This document shows, piece by piece, positions 36,453-46,190 of a stretch of DNA of 64,000 bases. The stretch spans positions 310,001-374,000 of the forward strand of contig CAVQVS010000006.1 in NCBI GenBank assembly GCA_963717215.1, read 5' to 3'. A program made the position numbers and the translations under genes. How positions within the stretch are numbered: the first letter of the stretch is position 1; each line of letters opens with the position of its first letter. Under the pieces are notes generated by a model that had not been told where the DNA came from, did no database searches, and saw nothing but the letters and a program-made list of their open reading frames with translations. Origin of the DNA: Roseiarcus sp963717215 (GTDB lineage Bacteria; Pseudomonadota; Alphaproteobacteria; Rhizobiales; Beijerinckiaceae).

Positions 36453-36726
36453 CGCGCAAGCTGCGCCCCCCGCTCTCGGCCGGGAGCGTGCGCTCCCTCG
36501 TGCTCGTTCGGCGCTTGATGAGGTAAGCCGTGTGCGGGGCGGCTAGGCCAACAGTTGGGTGGCTGAGACAAGCTTAGCCCGGCGCGAACTCGGTCCCGTC
36601 TCGTAGCCTCACGAGCATGACCAGGCCCGCAAGCGCACGGCGAAAGTTCGCCATTTTCAGGCGCGCACGTCCACTTTCGCCGAGCGCGGCGCAAGAGCGG
36701 ACGCCGCGCGCCCCTCGCTTAATGGA

Positions 36727-37680
36727 CTAGGCCGCTTTCGCCAGCCGCTGCTGCACCGTCGTCCTCAGTTTATTGAGGTCGTGCGCGAACAGGCGGATGC
36801 CATCGGACAGTTTCTCCGTCGCCATCTGGTCCTCATTCAGCATCCAGCGGAAGGTCTTCTCGTCCATTGCGATCTTGGCCGGCGCTGAGCCCGGATGGGC
36901 CGGGTCGAGCTTCCGCTTGAGCTCGCCTTCTTCCTTCGAAAGCGCCTCGAGCAGCTGAGGCGAGATGGTGAGCCGATCACAGCCCGCGAGCGCCTCGATT
37001 TCGCCGGTGTTGCGGAAAGACGCGCCCATGACGACGGTCTTGATTCCATGGGTCTTGTAATAGGCGTAGATCGCACGGACCGATTGCACGCCGGGGTCGG
37101 TTTCGGGAGTGTATGGCCCGCCGCCCGCCTTCACATGCCAATCCAGGATGCGTCCAACGAAGGGAGACAGAAGGAACGCCTTAGCGTCTCCCGCCGCGAT
37201 CGCCTGGGCGATCGAGAACGCAAGCGTCATGTTGCAATCGATGCCCTCGGACTGGAGCTGCTTGGCCGCTTGCACCCCTTCCCAGGTCGAGGCGAGCTTG
37301 ATGAGAATGCGATCGTGGCCGATGCCCCGTTCCTTGTAGAGAGCGATGAACGACTTCGCTTTGGCGATCATGGCCTCCGTGTCAAAGGAAAGATCGGCGT
37401 CGACTTCGGTCGAGACGCGGCCAGGAACGATCTTTGTCAGTTCGGAGCCGAAGTTCACGGCGATGCGGTCCGTCACCTCGCCAACCGAAGCCTTTTGCTT
37501 TCCGCCCCAGGTAATCGCTTCATCGACAAGACGCGCATAGGCCGGCATCTCCGCGGCCTTCAGGATCAAAGACGGGTTGGTCGTGGCGTCGGTCGGCTTG
37601 TAGGCGCGGATCGCCTCCATGTCGCCGGTGTCCGAGACGACGGTGGTCATAGTGCGCAGCTGTTCGAGCTTACTGGTCAT
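36727..37680 (-). CDS. tal: Transaldolase
   Basis: A 317-residue TalB-type transaldolase of the pentose phosphate pathway, moving a dihydroxyacetone unit between sedoheptulose-7-phosphate and glyceraldehyde-3-phosphate. The N-terminal DATTNPSLIL and the Schiff-base lysine Lys128 in RILIKLASTWEG are clear, as are CNMTLAFSIAQAIA and SPFVGRILDWH. Length and order are normal. No partner gene is adjacent. Confidence 0.97.
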   Translation of the reverse strand: MTSKLEQLRTMTTVVSDTGDMEAIRAYKPTDATTNPSLILKAAEMPAYARLVDEAITWGGKQKASVGEVTDRIAVNFGSELTKIVPGRVSTEVDADLSFDTEAMIAKAKSFIALYKERGIGHDRILIKLASTWEGVQAAKQLQSEGIDCNMTLAFSIAQAIAAGDAKAFLLSPFVGRILDWHVKAGGGPYTPETDPGVQSVRAIYAYYKTHGIKTVVMGASFRNTGEIEALAGCDRLTISPQLLEALSKEEGELKRKLDPAHPGSAPAKIAMDEKTFRWMLNEDQMATEKLSDGIRLFAHDLNKLRTTVQQRLAKAA

Positions 37681-38017
37681 GGACGAGCCTCCTTCCGGGC
37701 AACTCTCCGTTACCCGACCTGTTCCCCTTTCCCGCGATTGTCGCGCCTCGGCGCGTCATAAGCAAGCGCGAACCTAAAGCGGCCGCATGGAGCGCCTTGG
37801 CTAGGGGTTTGAGCAAAACTCGATGCGCTGTTAGCCGCCCAAGGACGACGCGGACACAGCTGCGATGCGCAAACACAGGTCATTCGCCGAAGCCTTCACG
37901 AACGGTCAAACCGACCGTAACCGACGCTTCCCGACGAGCTCAATTTCCCCACCTTACCTCGGAAAATTACGCTCTGAGCGCATCATTGTGCTAAGCACAT
38001 TCTGTAGAAAGGGCACA
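37681..38017. other. Intergenic region between tal and cyclase remnant
   Basis: No gene was seen on either strand. It would hold the tal promoter. No repeat was recognised. Confidence 0.45.
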
Positions 38018-38576
38018 GTGACCGAATCCTGAAAACTCTCCGCGATTCTAGCCGCTGACGTGGTCGGCTTCAGCCGGCTCACCGGCGCGGACGAAGACCG
38101 CACCCTCGCCCGTTTACGGGCGCTGCGTAGTGGATCTGATCGATCCGACGATTGCGGTCCACAACGGGCGCGTCGTCAAGCGCACGGGGGACGGCGCTCT
38201 GGTCGAGTTTCGTTCCGTGGTCGATGCGGTGCGTTGCGCCATTGAGGTGCAGAACGCGATGATTGAGCGCAACGCCGGCGTGCCGACCGATCGCCAGATC
38301 GAATTCCGCATCGGCATTCATTTGGACGATGTCGTCGAGGAGAGCGACGGCGACCTCATGGGCGATGGCGTCAACATCGCCGCGAGACTGGAGGGGATCG
38401 CCGAGCCGGGCGCGATCTGTCTCTCGGAAGACGCTTACCGTCAGGTGCGCGCACGGCTCGACCTCGAAGTCAGCGATCTGGGCCAAACCCAGCTCAAGAA
38501 TATCGTCGACCCCGTGCGCGTTTATTCGCTTCAGGTCGGGTTGCCTGCGCGGGCCAAGTTTTCCACGCCTTCTTGA
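38018..38576 (+). pseudogene. Class III adenylate cyclase remnant (stop plus frameshift, truncated)
   Basis: Starts GTG with AAAGGG upstream and reads MTES, then an in-frame TGA at 38030-38032 where related proteins have Arg (CGA), then KLSAILAADVVGFSRLTGADED. A frame change near 38126-38130 is needed to continue DLIDPTIAVHNGRVVKRTGDGALVEF and GVNIAARLEGIAEPGAI. It ends after the cyclase domain, whereas full members continue for several hundred residues with TPR repeats. With three lesions, real decay is more likely than sequence error. Confidence 0.8.
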
Positions 38577-38738
38577 GACGCCGGAATAAAGCTTCCAAAC
38601 CGAAATAGGTTCTGGAGCGCACCGGCACAAAAATTAAACGCGCGGCCCTAGGCAAACCCCAGTTAACACGGTAAACTCGAGAAAAGAACAAGAATTAAGA
38701 ATGCTTGGCCGCGACCTGGCGGCGTCTCGGGGGAAATT

Positions 38739-39371
38739 ATGGCGCTTCAGATCATCGGCTCCGGCTTTGGCCGGACCGGAACAATGTCAACGAAAATGGC
38801 GCTGGAACAGCTCGGCTTCGGCCCCTGCCACCACATGATCGAGGTCATTGAAAACCCCGCGCAGCCCGCGCATTGGAAAGCGATCGCAGCGGGTGAAAAA
38901 GTCGTTTGGGCCGAGGTCTTCGAGGGCTACAATTCGCAAGTCGACTGGCCTGGCGCGGCGATCTGGCGTGAGACCTCCGTCGCTTTCCCGGACGCCAAGG
39001 TGTTGCATACCCAACGGCCGGAAGACGACTGGTGGAACAGCTTCAGCGTGACGATCGGCAAGTTCTTCAACCGCGCGCCCGACATGGCGCTGCCGCCGCA
39101 TATTGCGGATATCTTTCGGACCATGTCGGGTTGGTTCATGAAGGACACATTCGCGGATCACACAGACCGCGCCTGCGCGATCGCGGCTTATCGCCGGAAC
39201 AACGAGGAAGTCCGCGATACGATCCCGGCCGAGCGGCTGCTTGTTTTCAACGTCGCCCAAGGTTGGGCCCCGCTCTGCCGCTTTCTGGAAACGGCGGAGC
39301 CCGACACGCCATTTCCTCGCAGTCATCCGAGGGACGAATTTTGGGCGCATTTCGGCGGCGAGCCAGCCTAA
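38739..39371 (+). CDS. Sulfotransferase family protein
   Basis: A 210-residue protein of the small Sulfotransfer_4-like family. The PAPS 5'-phosphosulfate loop is IIGSGFGRTGTMSTKMALEQLGFGPCHHM (key piece GSGFGRTGTMS), followed by FPDAKVLHTQRPEDDWWNSF (3'-phosphate-binding region). Family members often act on small molecules or have no known substrate. No neighbours clearly share a pathway. Confidence 0.87.
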   Translation: MALQIIGSGFGRTGTMSTKMALEQLGFGPCHHMIEVIENPAQPAHWKAIAAGEKVVWAEVFEGYNSQVDWPGAAIWRETSVAFPDAKVLHTQRPEDDWWNSFSVTIGKFFNRAPDMALPPHIADIFRTMSGWFMKDTFADHTDRACAIAAYRRNNEEVRDTIPAERLLVFNVAQGWAPLCRFLETAEPDTPFPRSHPRDEFWAHFGGEPA

Positions 39372-39435
39372 TCTCAAGTTCACTTCCAGGTCGGTAACCG
39401 CGCAAATCCGCCCGCCACGACCCTGCTTGAGCGTC

Positions 39436-39454
39436 CGCTCCGGTCGCCGGAGCG
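39436..39454. terminator. Hairpin between convergent genes
   Basis: CGCTCCGG and CCGGAGCG pair perfectly around a three-base TCG loop, between the sulfotransferase and MFS stops. It is symmetrical and could terminate both. T-runs are weak. Confidence 0.45.
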
Positions 39455-39546
39455 TCCCGTTTGCGTTGAAGCCGGTCAGGTGATCGAGTTTCGACTTTAG
39501 CGCGTGCGTGTGAGAGCGGCCACGTTGCAACCGCGTTGGCCGCTTC

Positions 39547-40803
39547 TCATTCTTTTCCAGTCGCGACGCCGATCAGAAACCGCGTTAACGCAATGAGCGG
39601 CGGAATCAATCCGACACAGCATGCGAGGCCCCACCCCCCTCGCGCGTAAGCCCATGCGCCGAGCGCCGAGCCGATCGCCCCGCCGACGAACGCCGTCGAC
39701 AAATAGACGCCATTGAGCCGTCCGCGCGCCTCCGGGGCGAGCGCAAAAATGGCTCGATAGCCGAATACGAGATTGGCCTGCACCCCGAAGTCGACCGCAA
39801 TTGCCGCAGCGACCAGAAGCGACAGCGCGACGACCGAGCCTTGCTGGACGAAGATCGACCCGAACATCGTGAGCGCGACGAGGGCGATCGCGACGCCGGT
39901 CCCCGGCCGGCCCCAGCCCCGATCGGCGATCCGGCCGCCGATCGGCGCGGCTATGGCTCCAGAAACGCCGGCGAGCGCGAAAAGCGCGATGCCATTCTGC
40001 GTCAGGCCGTAGTGCGGGCCGGCCAGCAACAAGGGCGTCGTCGTCCAAAACAAACTGAAGGCGAAGAACAGGCAGCCTTGATAGAAGGCGCGCCGACGCA
40101 GGATCGGCGTCCCCCTGACCAGATGGACCATTGAGCCCATCAGTGCCCCGTAGGTCATTTTGGTTTGCGGCGTGCGGGTTGGCAGCGAACGCGAAAGGGC
40201 GGCCGCGAGCATGACCATCACCGCGGCCGAGAGCCCGAACACCACGCGCCATGACGATTGCGCGGCGATGAAGCTCGAAACGGGCCGCGCTAGCATGATC
40301 CCGATCATGAGCCCGCTCGACACCATGCCGACAACGCGCCCGCGCGTCGCATCGGGCGCGAGATGGGCCGCGAGCGGAATCAGGATTTGTACGGCTACGG
40401 AGCCTAAGCCGATCACGGCGGCGCAGGTCAGAAATACGCCTGCGGAAGGCGCGAAAGCGGCGCACGCAAGCGCAACCGCGCTGAGCGTCGCCGATATCAA
40501 GATGAGCTTGCGGTTCTCGACGAGATCGCCGAGCGGCACGACAAACAGGAGGCCGACGCCATAGCCGACCTGCGACATTGTCACGATGAGGCCCGCGGCT
40601 CCCGTGGCGAGCCCAAGCGAACGGGCAATCTCCGCGATCAGCGGTTGGGCGTAATAAATATTGGCGACGAGGAGGCCGCAGGCGGCGGCCAGGGTCAGGA
40701 TCGTGCCGGATGTTACATCCGGCGGCCGAGGGGGCTGGCGCAGCACCGGCGCCGGCGTCGGTTCACAAGCGGCCTCCGCAATCTTCACCCGATCCACCGA
40801 CAA
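39547..40803 (-). CDS. MFS transporter
   Basis: A 418-residue inner-membrane transporter with about 12 helices. The pattern ANIYYAQPLIAEIARSLGL at the start and PLGDLVENRKLILISATLSA at the loop 2-3 position are typical of the YbjJ/sugar-efflux or drug-type (DHA) families. The N-terminal 30 residues are a Pro-rich cytoplasmic tail. Its substrate is unknown. Its start overlaps the histidine phosphatase stop by 19 bases, so it is part of the cluster with a sugar kinase and an aldolase upstream. Confidence 0.88.
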   Translation of the reverse strand: MSVDRVKIAEAACEPTPAPVLRQPPRPPDVTSGTILTLAAACGLLVANIYYAQPLIAEIARSLGLATGAAGLIVTMSQVGYGVGLLFVVPLGDLVENRKLILISATLSAVALACAAFAPSAGVFLTCAAVIGLGSVAVQILIPLAAHLAPDATRGRVVGMVSSGLMIGIMLARPVSSFIAAQSSWRVVFGLSAAVMVMLAAALSRSLPTRTPQTKMTYGALMGSMVHLVRGTPILRRRAFYQGCLFFAFSLFWTTTPLLLAGPHYGLTQNGIALFALAGVSGAIAAPIGGRIADRGWGRPGTGVAIALVALTMFGSIFVQQGSVVALSLLVAAAIAVDFGVQANLVFGYRAIFALAPEARGRLNGVYLSTAFVGGAIGSALGAWAYARGGWGLACCVGLIPPLIALTRFLIGVATGKE

Positions 40804-41393
40804 CCCCCGTTCTCAAATACGATTGCCCTCCCCTGAATGATTGGCGCTCGAACCGCCTTCGCCGGCGGAATTCCTGCGATCAGCGCCATAAGGACTCGGG
40901 CGACCCCTCCGTGCGAAATCACAAACGCGTGTTCGCCGAGGCCGTCGAGCCACGGACGCAGGCGATCCGCGAGCATGGCGTAACTTTCTCCACCCTCGGG
41001 CGCAAAGGCCCACCGATCCTCACCCCGGGCCCGCAAGCCTTTGGCGTCCTTGACTTCAATCTCCGACCAGGTCTGCCCCTCCCAGGCGCCGAAGCTGAGT
41101 TCCTTCAAGACCGGGTCGAGGTGGTAGCGCTTGGGTTCGAGTCCCATTGCGTCGCGCGCAATCTCCATTGTCTCCCGCGCACGCACGAGGGGCGAAGCAA
41201 AAAACGCCCGGGCTTCATCAAGCCGGTCGATCTCGGGGCCGATGAGGCTCCGCAGCGTTCCGCCGATCGTGCGCGCCTGCTCGCGGCCGCGCGCGTTGAG
41301 AGGCGTGTCGAGCTGTCCCTGCAACCGGTTCTCGGCATTGTAGGCCGTCTCACCGTGGCGCACGAAGATAAGGCGATGCGGAAAGTCCGTCAC
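40785..41393 (-). CDS. Histidine phosphatase family protein
   Basis: A 202-residue phosphoglycerate-mutase-like phosphatase. The catalytic RHGETAYNAENRLQGQ has the phospho-accepting His, with further motif residues in FASPLVRARETMEIAR, ELSFGAWEGQTW and VISHGGVARVLMA. Substrates of this subgroup include sugar phosphates and alpha-ribazole phosphate. The cluster with a kinase and an aldolase suggests a sugar phosphate. Confidence 0.9.
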   Translation of the reverse strand: MTDFPHRLIFVRHGETAYNAENRLQGQLDTPLNARGREQARTIGGTLRSLIGPEIDRLDEARAFFASPLVRARETMEIARDAMGLEPKRYHLDPVLKELSFGAWEGQTWSEIEVKDAKGLRARGEDRWAFAPEGGESYAMLADRLRPWLDGLGEHAFVISHGGVARVLMALIAGIPPAKAVRAPIIQGRAIVFENGGCRWIG

Positions 41394-41444
41394 GCGGAGA
41401 TCGTCCCCTAACGAGAAACTCAGCCAGCGCTGGGAGCGCGCTCT

Positions 41445-42473
41445 TTATGGAAGCGCCAGCGGCCGGAAGCCCCATTGCTTGGCAAGCGCCTGGCATTCGC
41501 TGACCGTTCCGACGCCCGCCGTCGTCGACACCGCCCGCATCGACGCCGCGGCGCAGGCGTGTCCGAGTTCAAGACTCTCGCTCATCGGCCATTGCTCATG
41601 CTGCCCGTAAAGCAGGCCGGCGGCGAAGGCGTCGCCGGCGCCGTTCGCGCCTACGATGGCGCTTGCGGGCAGAGCGACCGAGCCAAGGGCGAGCCGCGAG
41701 CCGTCGCGCCCGACCACCACCCCGCCCTCCGGAAAGTGAGCCGCCGCCCACCCCATCGAGCCAAGCGCGAGCACATCTTCAATCGCCTGTACAACCGCAT
41801 TCAGGTCGGTCGAACCGTCGGGCCGCCGTGTCCCGCGTCCCGCAAGCGCGCCGATCTCGTAATCGTTGACGATCAGGCAATCGAGATGCGGCAGGCACGG
41901 GCGGCCGAGCTCGGCCAGTCTTTCGGCGCGGGTCGTCATCAATTCGAGATTGGCGGCGAGGCCAGCCGCGCGAGCCTTGCGCAACACGGCGACCCAGCCG
42001 TTGGCGTCGTCAAGCCACGGCCGGTCCATGGCCTTGTGCGCTCCCGGCAATCCAAGATGCAGAATTTTCGCGGCCGTAGATGAAAAGTCGAAGTCGTCGG
42101 GCGTCATCTCGGCCGCCACGCCCTGATGATAGAAATGGGTGCGCCGGCCGTTCGCCGCGACATTGAAAGCGTCGACGCTCATCGTCGCGCCGCCCGGCGA
42201 CGCGCGGAGCGCGGTGCGGTTGACGCCGCGCGCGTCGCATTCGGCGAAGAGAAAGCGCCCGAGGTCGTCATCGCCGACGACGCCCATCGCCTCGACCGGG
42301 AGTTCGGGATCGAGGCGCTTGAGGTCGAGCGCCATGTTCGACCCGGACCCGCCATTCTGGCGGTCGATCGCGAAAACCTCGTTCGAGGTGTCCTCGTCCG
42401 GCCAGCGTGCGATCGACTTGTTGAAATCGACGCACCAGGTGCCGGCCGACAGCACGCCGCGCCGCTCGCTCAT
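41445..42473 (-). CDS. PfkB family carbohydrate kinase
   Basis: A 342-residue sugar kinase. The N-terminal motif GGSGSNMALDLKRLDPELPVE and the C-terminal signature VGANGAGDAFAAGLLYG, with the catalytic Asp, are clear. The sugar is not identified from sequence; the nearest styles are ribokinase, fructokinase and deoxy-keto-gluconate kinase. The aldolase gene ends four bases upstream of its start, so kinase product cleavage by that aldolase is a natural inference. Confidence 0.9.
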   Translation of the reverse strand: MSERRGVLSAGTWCVDFNKSIARWPDEDTSNEVFAIDRQNGGSGSNMALDLKRLDPELPVEAMGVVGDDDLGRFLFAECDARGVNRTALRASPGGATMSVDAFNVAANGRRTHFYHQGVAAEMTPDDFDFSSTAAKILHLGLPGAHKAMDRPWLDDANGWVAVLRKARAAGLAANLELMTTRAERLAELGRPCLPHLDCLIVNDYEIGALAGRGTRRPDGSTDLNAVVQAIEDVLALGSMGWAAAHFPEGGVVVGRDGSRLALGSVALPASAIVGANGAGDAFAAGLLYGQHEQWPMSESLELGHACAAASMRAVSTTAGVGTVSECQALAKQWGFRPLALP

Positions 42474-42477
42474 CCGA

Positions 42478-43453
42478 TCAGCCCGGCTTGAGGACAGTTT
42501 CCGTTATCGAGCTGTCGATCTCGATCTCGCGCGTAGGCTTCAAACCCTTTTTCTCAAGCGCCGCGTGATAATCTTTGACCGCATCGAGAGGAGTCATGGC
42601 GCCGTCGGCGACCGCGCGCATGAGCCGCACGATGTCGAGCGGCGATTCCGCGAGATTGATCTTGCGGCCGAAGAGCGCGACGCGCGCGCCATATTTCTCG
42701 GCTTGATGGATGAGCTCGAAACAATCGCGGGTCGTGCCGGCTCCGCCGCCCAAGACGCCAACCACGAGACCGGGGTCGAACGACGCCAACTCCTCCAGCG
42801 CTTTCGGCCCGTTATAGGCGATTTTGAGGAATTTCGGTCGCTCCGCCTCGGTAAGACCGGCGAGACACCGGACGATCGCGTCATTGACGAACTGAGGCAT
42901 GGTCTCCGGCGTCAGGCCGCGCTCGACATTCGGATTGAACACTTCGAGGAAATAAGAGAAGCCGTTGGCTTCGGCGTCGTCACGAAAATCCGTGAACGCC
43001 TCGAGCGAGATATGGTCGGCGTCGAGGTCGTTGGTGAAGGTGATCGAATAGAGCCCAAGATCGGTCAGCGGCTTTACATGATGAAGCGACGCCGTGCGGA
43101 ACGGCCGCGACGGGTGGTTATGAAAAGACGCTCCGCGATGGCGCCAGACGTCGGTCGTATCATTGGCGCGAATGACCGGCTTGACCCCCGTTCCCGCGAA
43201 GACATTGCGCTTGACGAGGCTTTCCAGATTCGAGACCGAAGTCAGCATGATATCGACGACGTCCTGCTTGACGATCGCCTCGATCGAATCGAGGAACTGG
43301 GCGCGCGTCTTGAAACGAGCCTCGCCGGAGGCCGGCCCCACCGCATGCAGGCCCGGCCCCATATCAGGGTCCTTGGCGTCGGCGATGATGAAATCCGAAC
43401 GCCGATAGGCGCCGCTGCGAATGCGCGCGAGCTTGTCGTCGAGTTCTGAACAT
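42478..43453 (-). CDS. Class I aldolase-like protein (DhnA/DeoC-type), frameshift near start
   Basis: A TIM-barrel aldolase-like protein; the long intact part covers 294 residues with VVDIMLTSVSNLESLV, NPNVERGLTPETMPQF, RPKFLKIAYNGPKALEEL (candidate Schiff-base Lys) and VVGVLGGGAGTTRDCFELI. Upstream the same frame continues through KLARIRSGAYRRSDFIIADAKDPDMG without a start. An ATG with a GGAGAGG ribosome site at 43453 is one base out; deleting one base of GAGTTC (43441-43446) joins them and gives 324 residues. It probably cleaves the phosphorylated sugar made by the adjacent kinase. Confidence 0.78.
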
Positions 43454-43596
43454 AAACGCCTCTCCAGTTTCGCGGCCGGTTTATATGGCGCTCCTTACGG
43501 ATGGCAACTGGCTTCGTGCGGGTCGCTGGCGCTCCTCGCCGGTTGCCGGTAGCGTGCCGCGCCCGGCGGGAGCCCGCTTTTGCGGGTGGAGTGTCG

Positions 43597-44781
43597 ATGG
43601 CCAAAAGTTTACACAACCCGCGCTATGCCCGGACCATCCGGGGCTGGCTGATCGCCGTGGCTGGATTGGCGGCCACTCTCGCGAGCGTCGCAAGGCCGGC
43701 GCGCGCCGCGGATGACGACCCGTATGCACGGCCCGAATCCTGGCTCTGCCGGCCGGGCGGGTCCGACCTCTGCGCCGCCCCCGTGGTGGCGACGGTGATC
43801 CAAAGCGACGGCTCGCGCGCAAGTCGGGCTTTCAAGCCGGACCCGTCAGCGCCGATCGACTGCTTCTACGTGTACCCGACCGTCTCCGAAGATCCCGCTG
43901 GCAATAGCGGCTTGACCGCCGGACCCGGCGAGCAGCGGGCGGTCGCGCAGCAATTCGCCGCCTTCGCCTCGGTCTGCCGGCCGTTTGCGCCCATCTACCG
44001 CCAGGTGACGATCGCGGGCGTCGAAGCCATGCTCCGACGCGAGCCGCTCCCCGTCGATTTCAAGCTTCCGTATGAGGATGTGCGCGCAGCGTGGCGACAC
44101 TATCTCGCGCATGAGAACGACGGCCGCGGCGTCGTACTTATCGGTCATTCGCAGGGCGCCCGAATCCTTTCGCGACTTATCGCCCATGAGATCGAAGGCA
44201 AGCCCGAGCGGCGCCTCCTGGCCGGCGCCCTCATCCTCGGGTTCGACGTCGAGGTTCCGGAAGGCAAGGACATGGGCGGGACGTTCAAGACCATCCCCCT
44301 CTGCCGCGCAGCGGGGCAGAGCGGCTGCGTCGTCGCCTACGAGACCTTCCCGGCGACCGCGCCCCCGCCCGAGGATTCCCGTTTCGCCCATGCGGAAACG
44401 CCAGGCATGGAAATCGCCTGCACCGATCCCGCCGCGTTGGCCGACGGCAGGCTCGATCCCATTCTCGCGACCCAGACAAACCTGCTTGGCAAGCCTCCGC
44501 TCGATCCAAGCTGGGCGGCGTTCGTCAAGCCGCTCGACACGCCGTTCGTATCGCTGCCCGGAATCGCGTCGGCTCATTGCGTTGAGGGGCCGAAGGCTTC
44601 CTATCTCTCGGTCTCGATCGAGGCGCCCGCGGCGGGCAGCGTCTGGCCGGGGAACCTCCCCGGCGACCTCGTCGTGGGCGGGCGGCTTCTCAAAAGCTGG
44701 GGCTGGCACCTGATCGACGTCAATGTCGCCATGGGCAACCTCATCGACTTCGTCTCGAAACTGCGAAAGCCCGGGCCCTGA
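43597..44781 (+). CDS. DUF3089 alpha/beta hydrolase, secreted
   Basis: A 394-residue exported protein of the DUF3089 family. A signal-like helix (WLIAVAGLAATLASVARPARA) precedes the catalytic domain: CFYVYPTVSEDPAGNSGLTAGPGEQ, VVLIGHSQGARILSRL (nucleophile Ser) and, near the end, WGWHLIDVNVAMGNL (His). DUF3089 proteins are lipase/esterase-like with unknown substrates. An in-frame ATG at 43501 exists, but GGAG lies before the chosen start. It is divergent from the aldolase gene. Confidence 0.85.
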   Translation: MAKSLHNPRYARTIRGWLIAVAGLAATLASVARPARAADDDPYARPESWLCRPGGSDLCAAPVVATVIQSDGSRASRAFKPDPSAPIDCFYVYPTVSEDPAGNSGLTAGPGEQRAVAQQFAAFASVCRPFAPIYRQVTIAGVEAMLRREPLPVDFKLPYEDVRAAWRHYLAHENDGRGVVLIGHSQGARILSRLIAHEIEGKPERRLLAGALILGFDVEVPEGKDMGGTFKTIPLCRAAGQSGCVVAYETFPATAPPPEDSRFAHAETPGMEIACTDPAALADGRLDPILATQTNLLGKPPLDPSWAAFVKPLDTPFVSLPGIASAHCVEGPKASYLSVSIEAPAAGSVWPGNLPGDLVVGGRLLKSWGWHLIDVNVAMGNLIDFVSKLRKPGP

Positions 44782-44836
44782 GCCCAGTTTCGACGCACGC
44801 GCCCATGTCCATTCGTTTCAAGAAAAGAGCAAATTG

Positions 44837-45470
44837 ATGCCTGAGTTCCCACCGTCTTCGCATTCTCCTCATCGGCGCAAGCGGAGTGCTGGGGCGCGCG
44901 ATCGTGGCCGAGCTTTCGCCGCGCCATGACATCGTGTCCGCTGGATCGAAGTCGGGAGACATTCGCATCGACATCGCCAATCCAGCGAGCATCGTCGCGG
45001 GCCTGAAAGCGGCGGGACCACTGGACGCGGTCGCTTGCGCCGCCGGGGCCGTGAACTGGCATCCGCTGTCCGCGATCAAACTCGCAGGACTGGAAAAATC
45101 CTCCTACGGCTTGGGGCTGACCGACAAACTCATGGGCCAGGTCAATCTCGCGCTGGCCGCCCGCGAACACATCAATGACCACGGCTCGATCACGCTGATT
45201 GCCGGCGTGTTGTCGCAGACGCCTATCGTTGGCGGTTCGTCCGCCAGCATGGTCAACGCGGCGATCGAGGCGTTCGCGATGGCGGCCGCGATCGAAATGC
45301 CCCTCGGCATACGCATCAATGCGGTGAGCCCGACCGTATTTGAGGAATCCATGGGCGCCTTCGGGCCGTTCTTTCGCGGTCACGAGCCCGTGCCGGCCGC
45401 CCGCGCCGCCCGCGCCTTCAGCCGCAGCATCGAAGGTTCAGAGAACGGCCAGACCTACCGCGTGGTCTGA
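44837..45470 (+). CDS. Short SDR (YwnB/LCFS-like), frameshift near start
   Basis: A short-chain dehydrogenase of about 210 residues after repair. The long frame begins within the Rossmann motif; just before it the DNA encodes HRLRILLIGASGVLG in frame. An ATG at 44837 with AAAAGAG upstream is one base out and joins if one base of GAGTTC (44843-44848) is removed. Further motifs are AVACAAGAVNWHPLS and GSITLIAGVLSQTPIVGGSSASMVNAA. Lack of a clear Tyr-x3-Lys at the usual place suggests an atypical member. PAP2 follows ten bases later. Confidence 0.8.
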
Positions 45471-45479
45471 TCGCGACAG

Positions 45480-46190
45480 ATGAGCAAAGCCCTTTCCGCC
45501 TACATTGTGCTCGCAGCGCTGACGCTTGTCGTCTTCGCCATCTGGCCCGGACTCGATCTGGCGGCCGCGCGTACTTTCTATCACGGCGGCGGCTTTTTCG
45601 GCCGCAATGACCTCGAGCGCTTCGGCCGCGACTTTTTCCGGGTCACGCCGTTCGTCGCGCTCGCGGCCTACGCGGCGTTGTGGCTCGCCAACCGCCTCGG
45701 GTCGAAGCTCCGCTGGGCGCCGAGCGGCCGAGCGATGATCTTTCTCATCGCCACGATGATCATCGGGCCGGGCCTTATCGTCAACCTCGGCCTCAAGGAT
45801 CATTGGCATCGCCCTCGCCCGATCCAGACGCAGGACTTCAACGGGCCGGACCCGTTCGTACCCTGGTATGACGACAATGGCGGATGCAGGAAGAACTGTT
45901 CGTTCGTCTCCGGCGAAGCGTCGACCGGCTTCTGGATGGTCGCGCCGGCGAGCGTGCTCCCCCCGCCCTGGCGCGGCGCCGCGATGGCCGCTGCGTTTGC
46001 TTTCGGCTTCGGCGCGAGCTTCTTGAGGCTCGCCTTCGGCGGCCACTATCTCAGCGACGTGCTGCTCGGCGGGCTCATCACCCTCATCGTCATCGAGATC
46101 GTCCGCAGGGTCGTCTGGCCGAAGGGCGGCCGTGAGAAAACGAAGCGCTATGATTTCGAGCGGCTGAGGAAAAAGACGCCGCTCACGTGA
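45480..46190 (+). CDS. PAP2 family phosphatase
   Basis: A 236-residue inner-membrane phosphatase with about six helices. Motif 1 KDHWHRPRP (K-x6-RP) and motif 3 RLAFGGHYLSD (R-x5-H-x3-D) are intact, but motif 2 reads SFVSGEAST, with Glu where most members have the SGH His. Family members release phosphate from lipid or sugar-lipid phosphates on the periplasmic face. Its 3' end overlaps the convergent LprI-like gene by 43 bases. The chosen ATG directly follows the SDR gene, so the two may be cotranscribed. Confidence 0.88.
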   Translation: MSKALSAYIVLAALTLVVFAIWPGLDLAAARTFYHGGGFFGRNDLERFGRDFFRVTPFVALAAYAALWLANRLGSKLRWAPSGRAMIFLIATMIIGPGLIVNLGLKDHWHRPRPIQTQDFNGPDPFVPWYDDNGGCRKNCSFVSGEASTGFWMVAPASVLPPPWRGAAMAAAFAFGFGASFLRLAFGGHYLSDVLLGGLITLIVIEIVRRVVWPKGGREKTKRYDFERLRKKTPLT

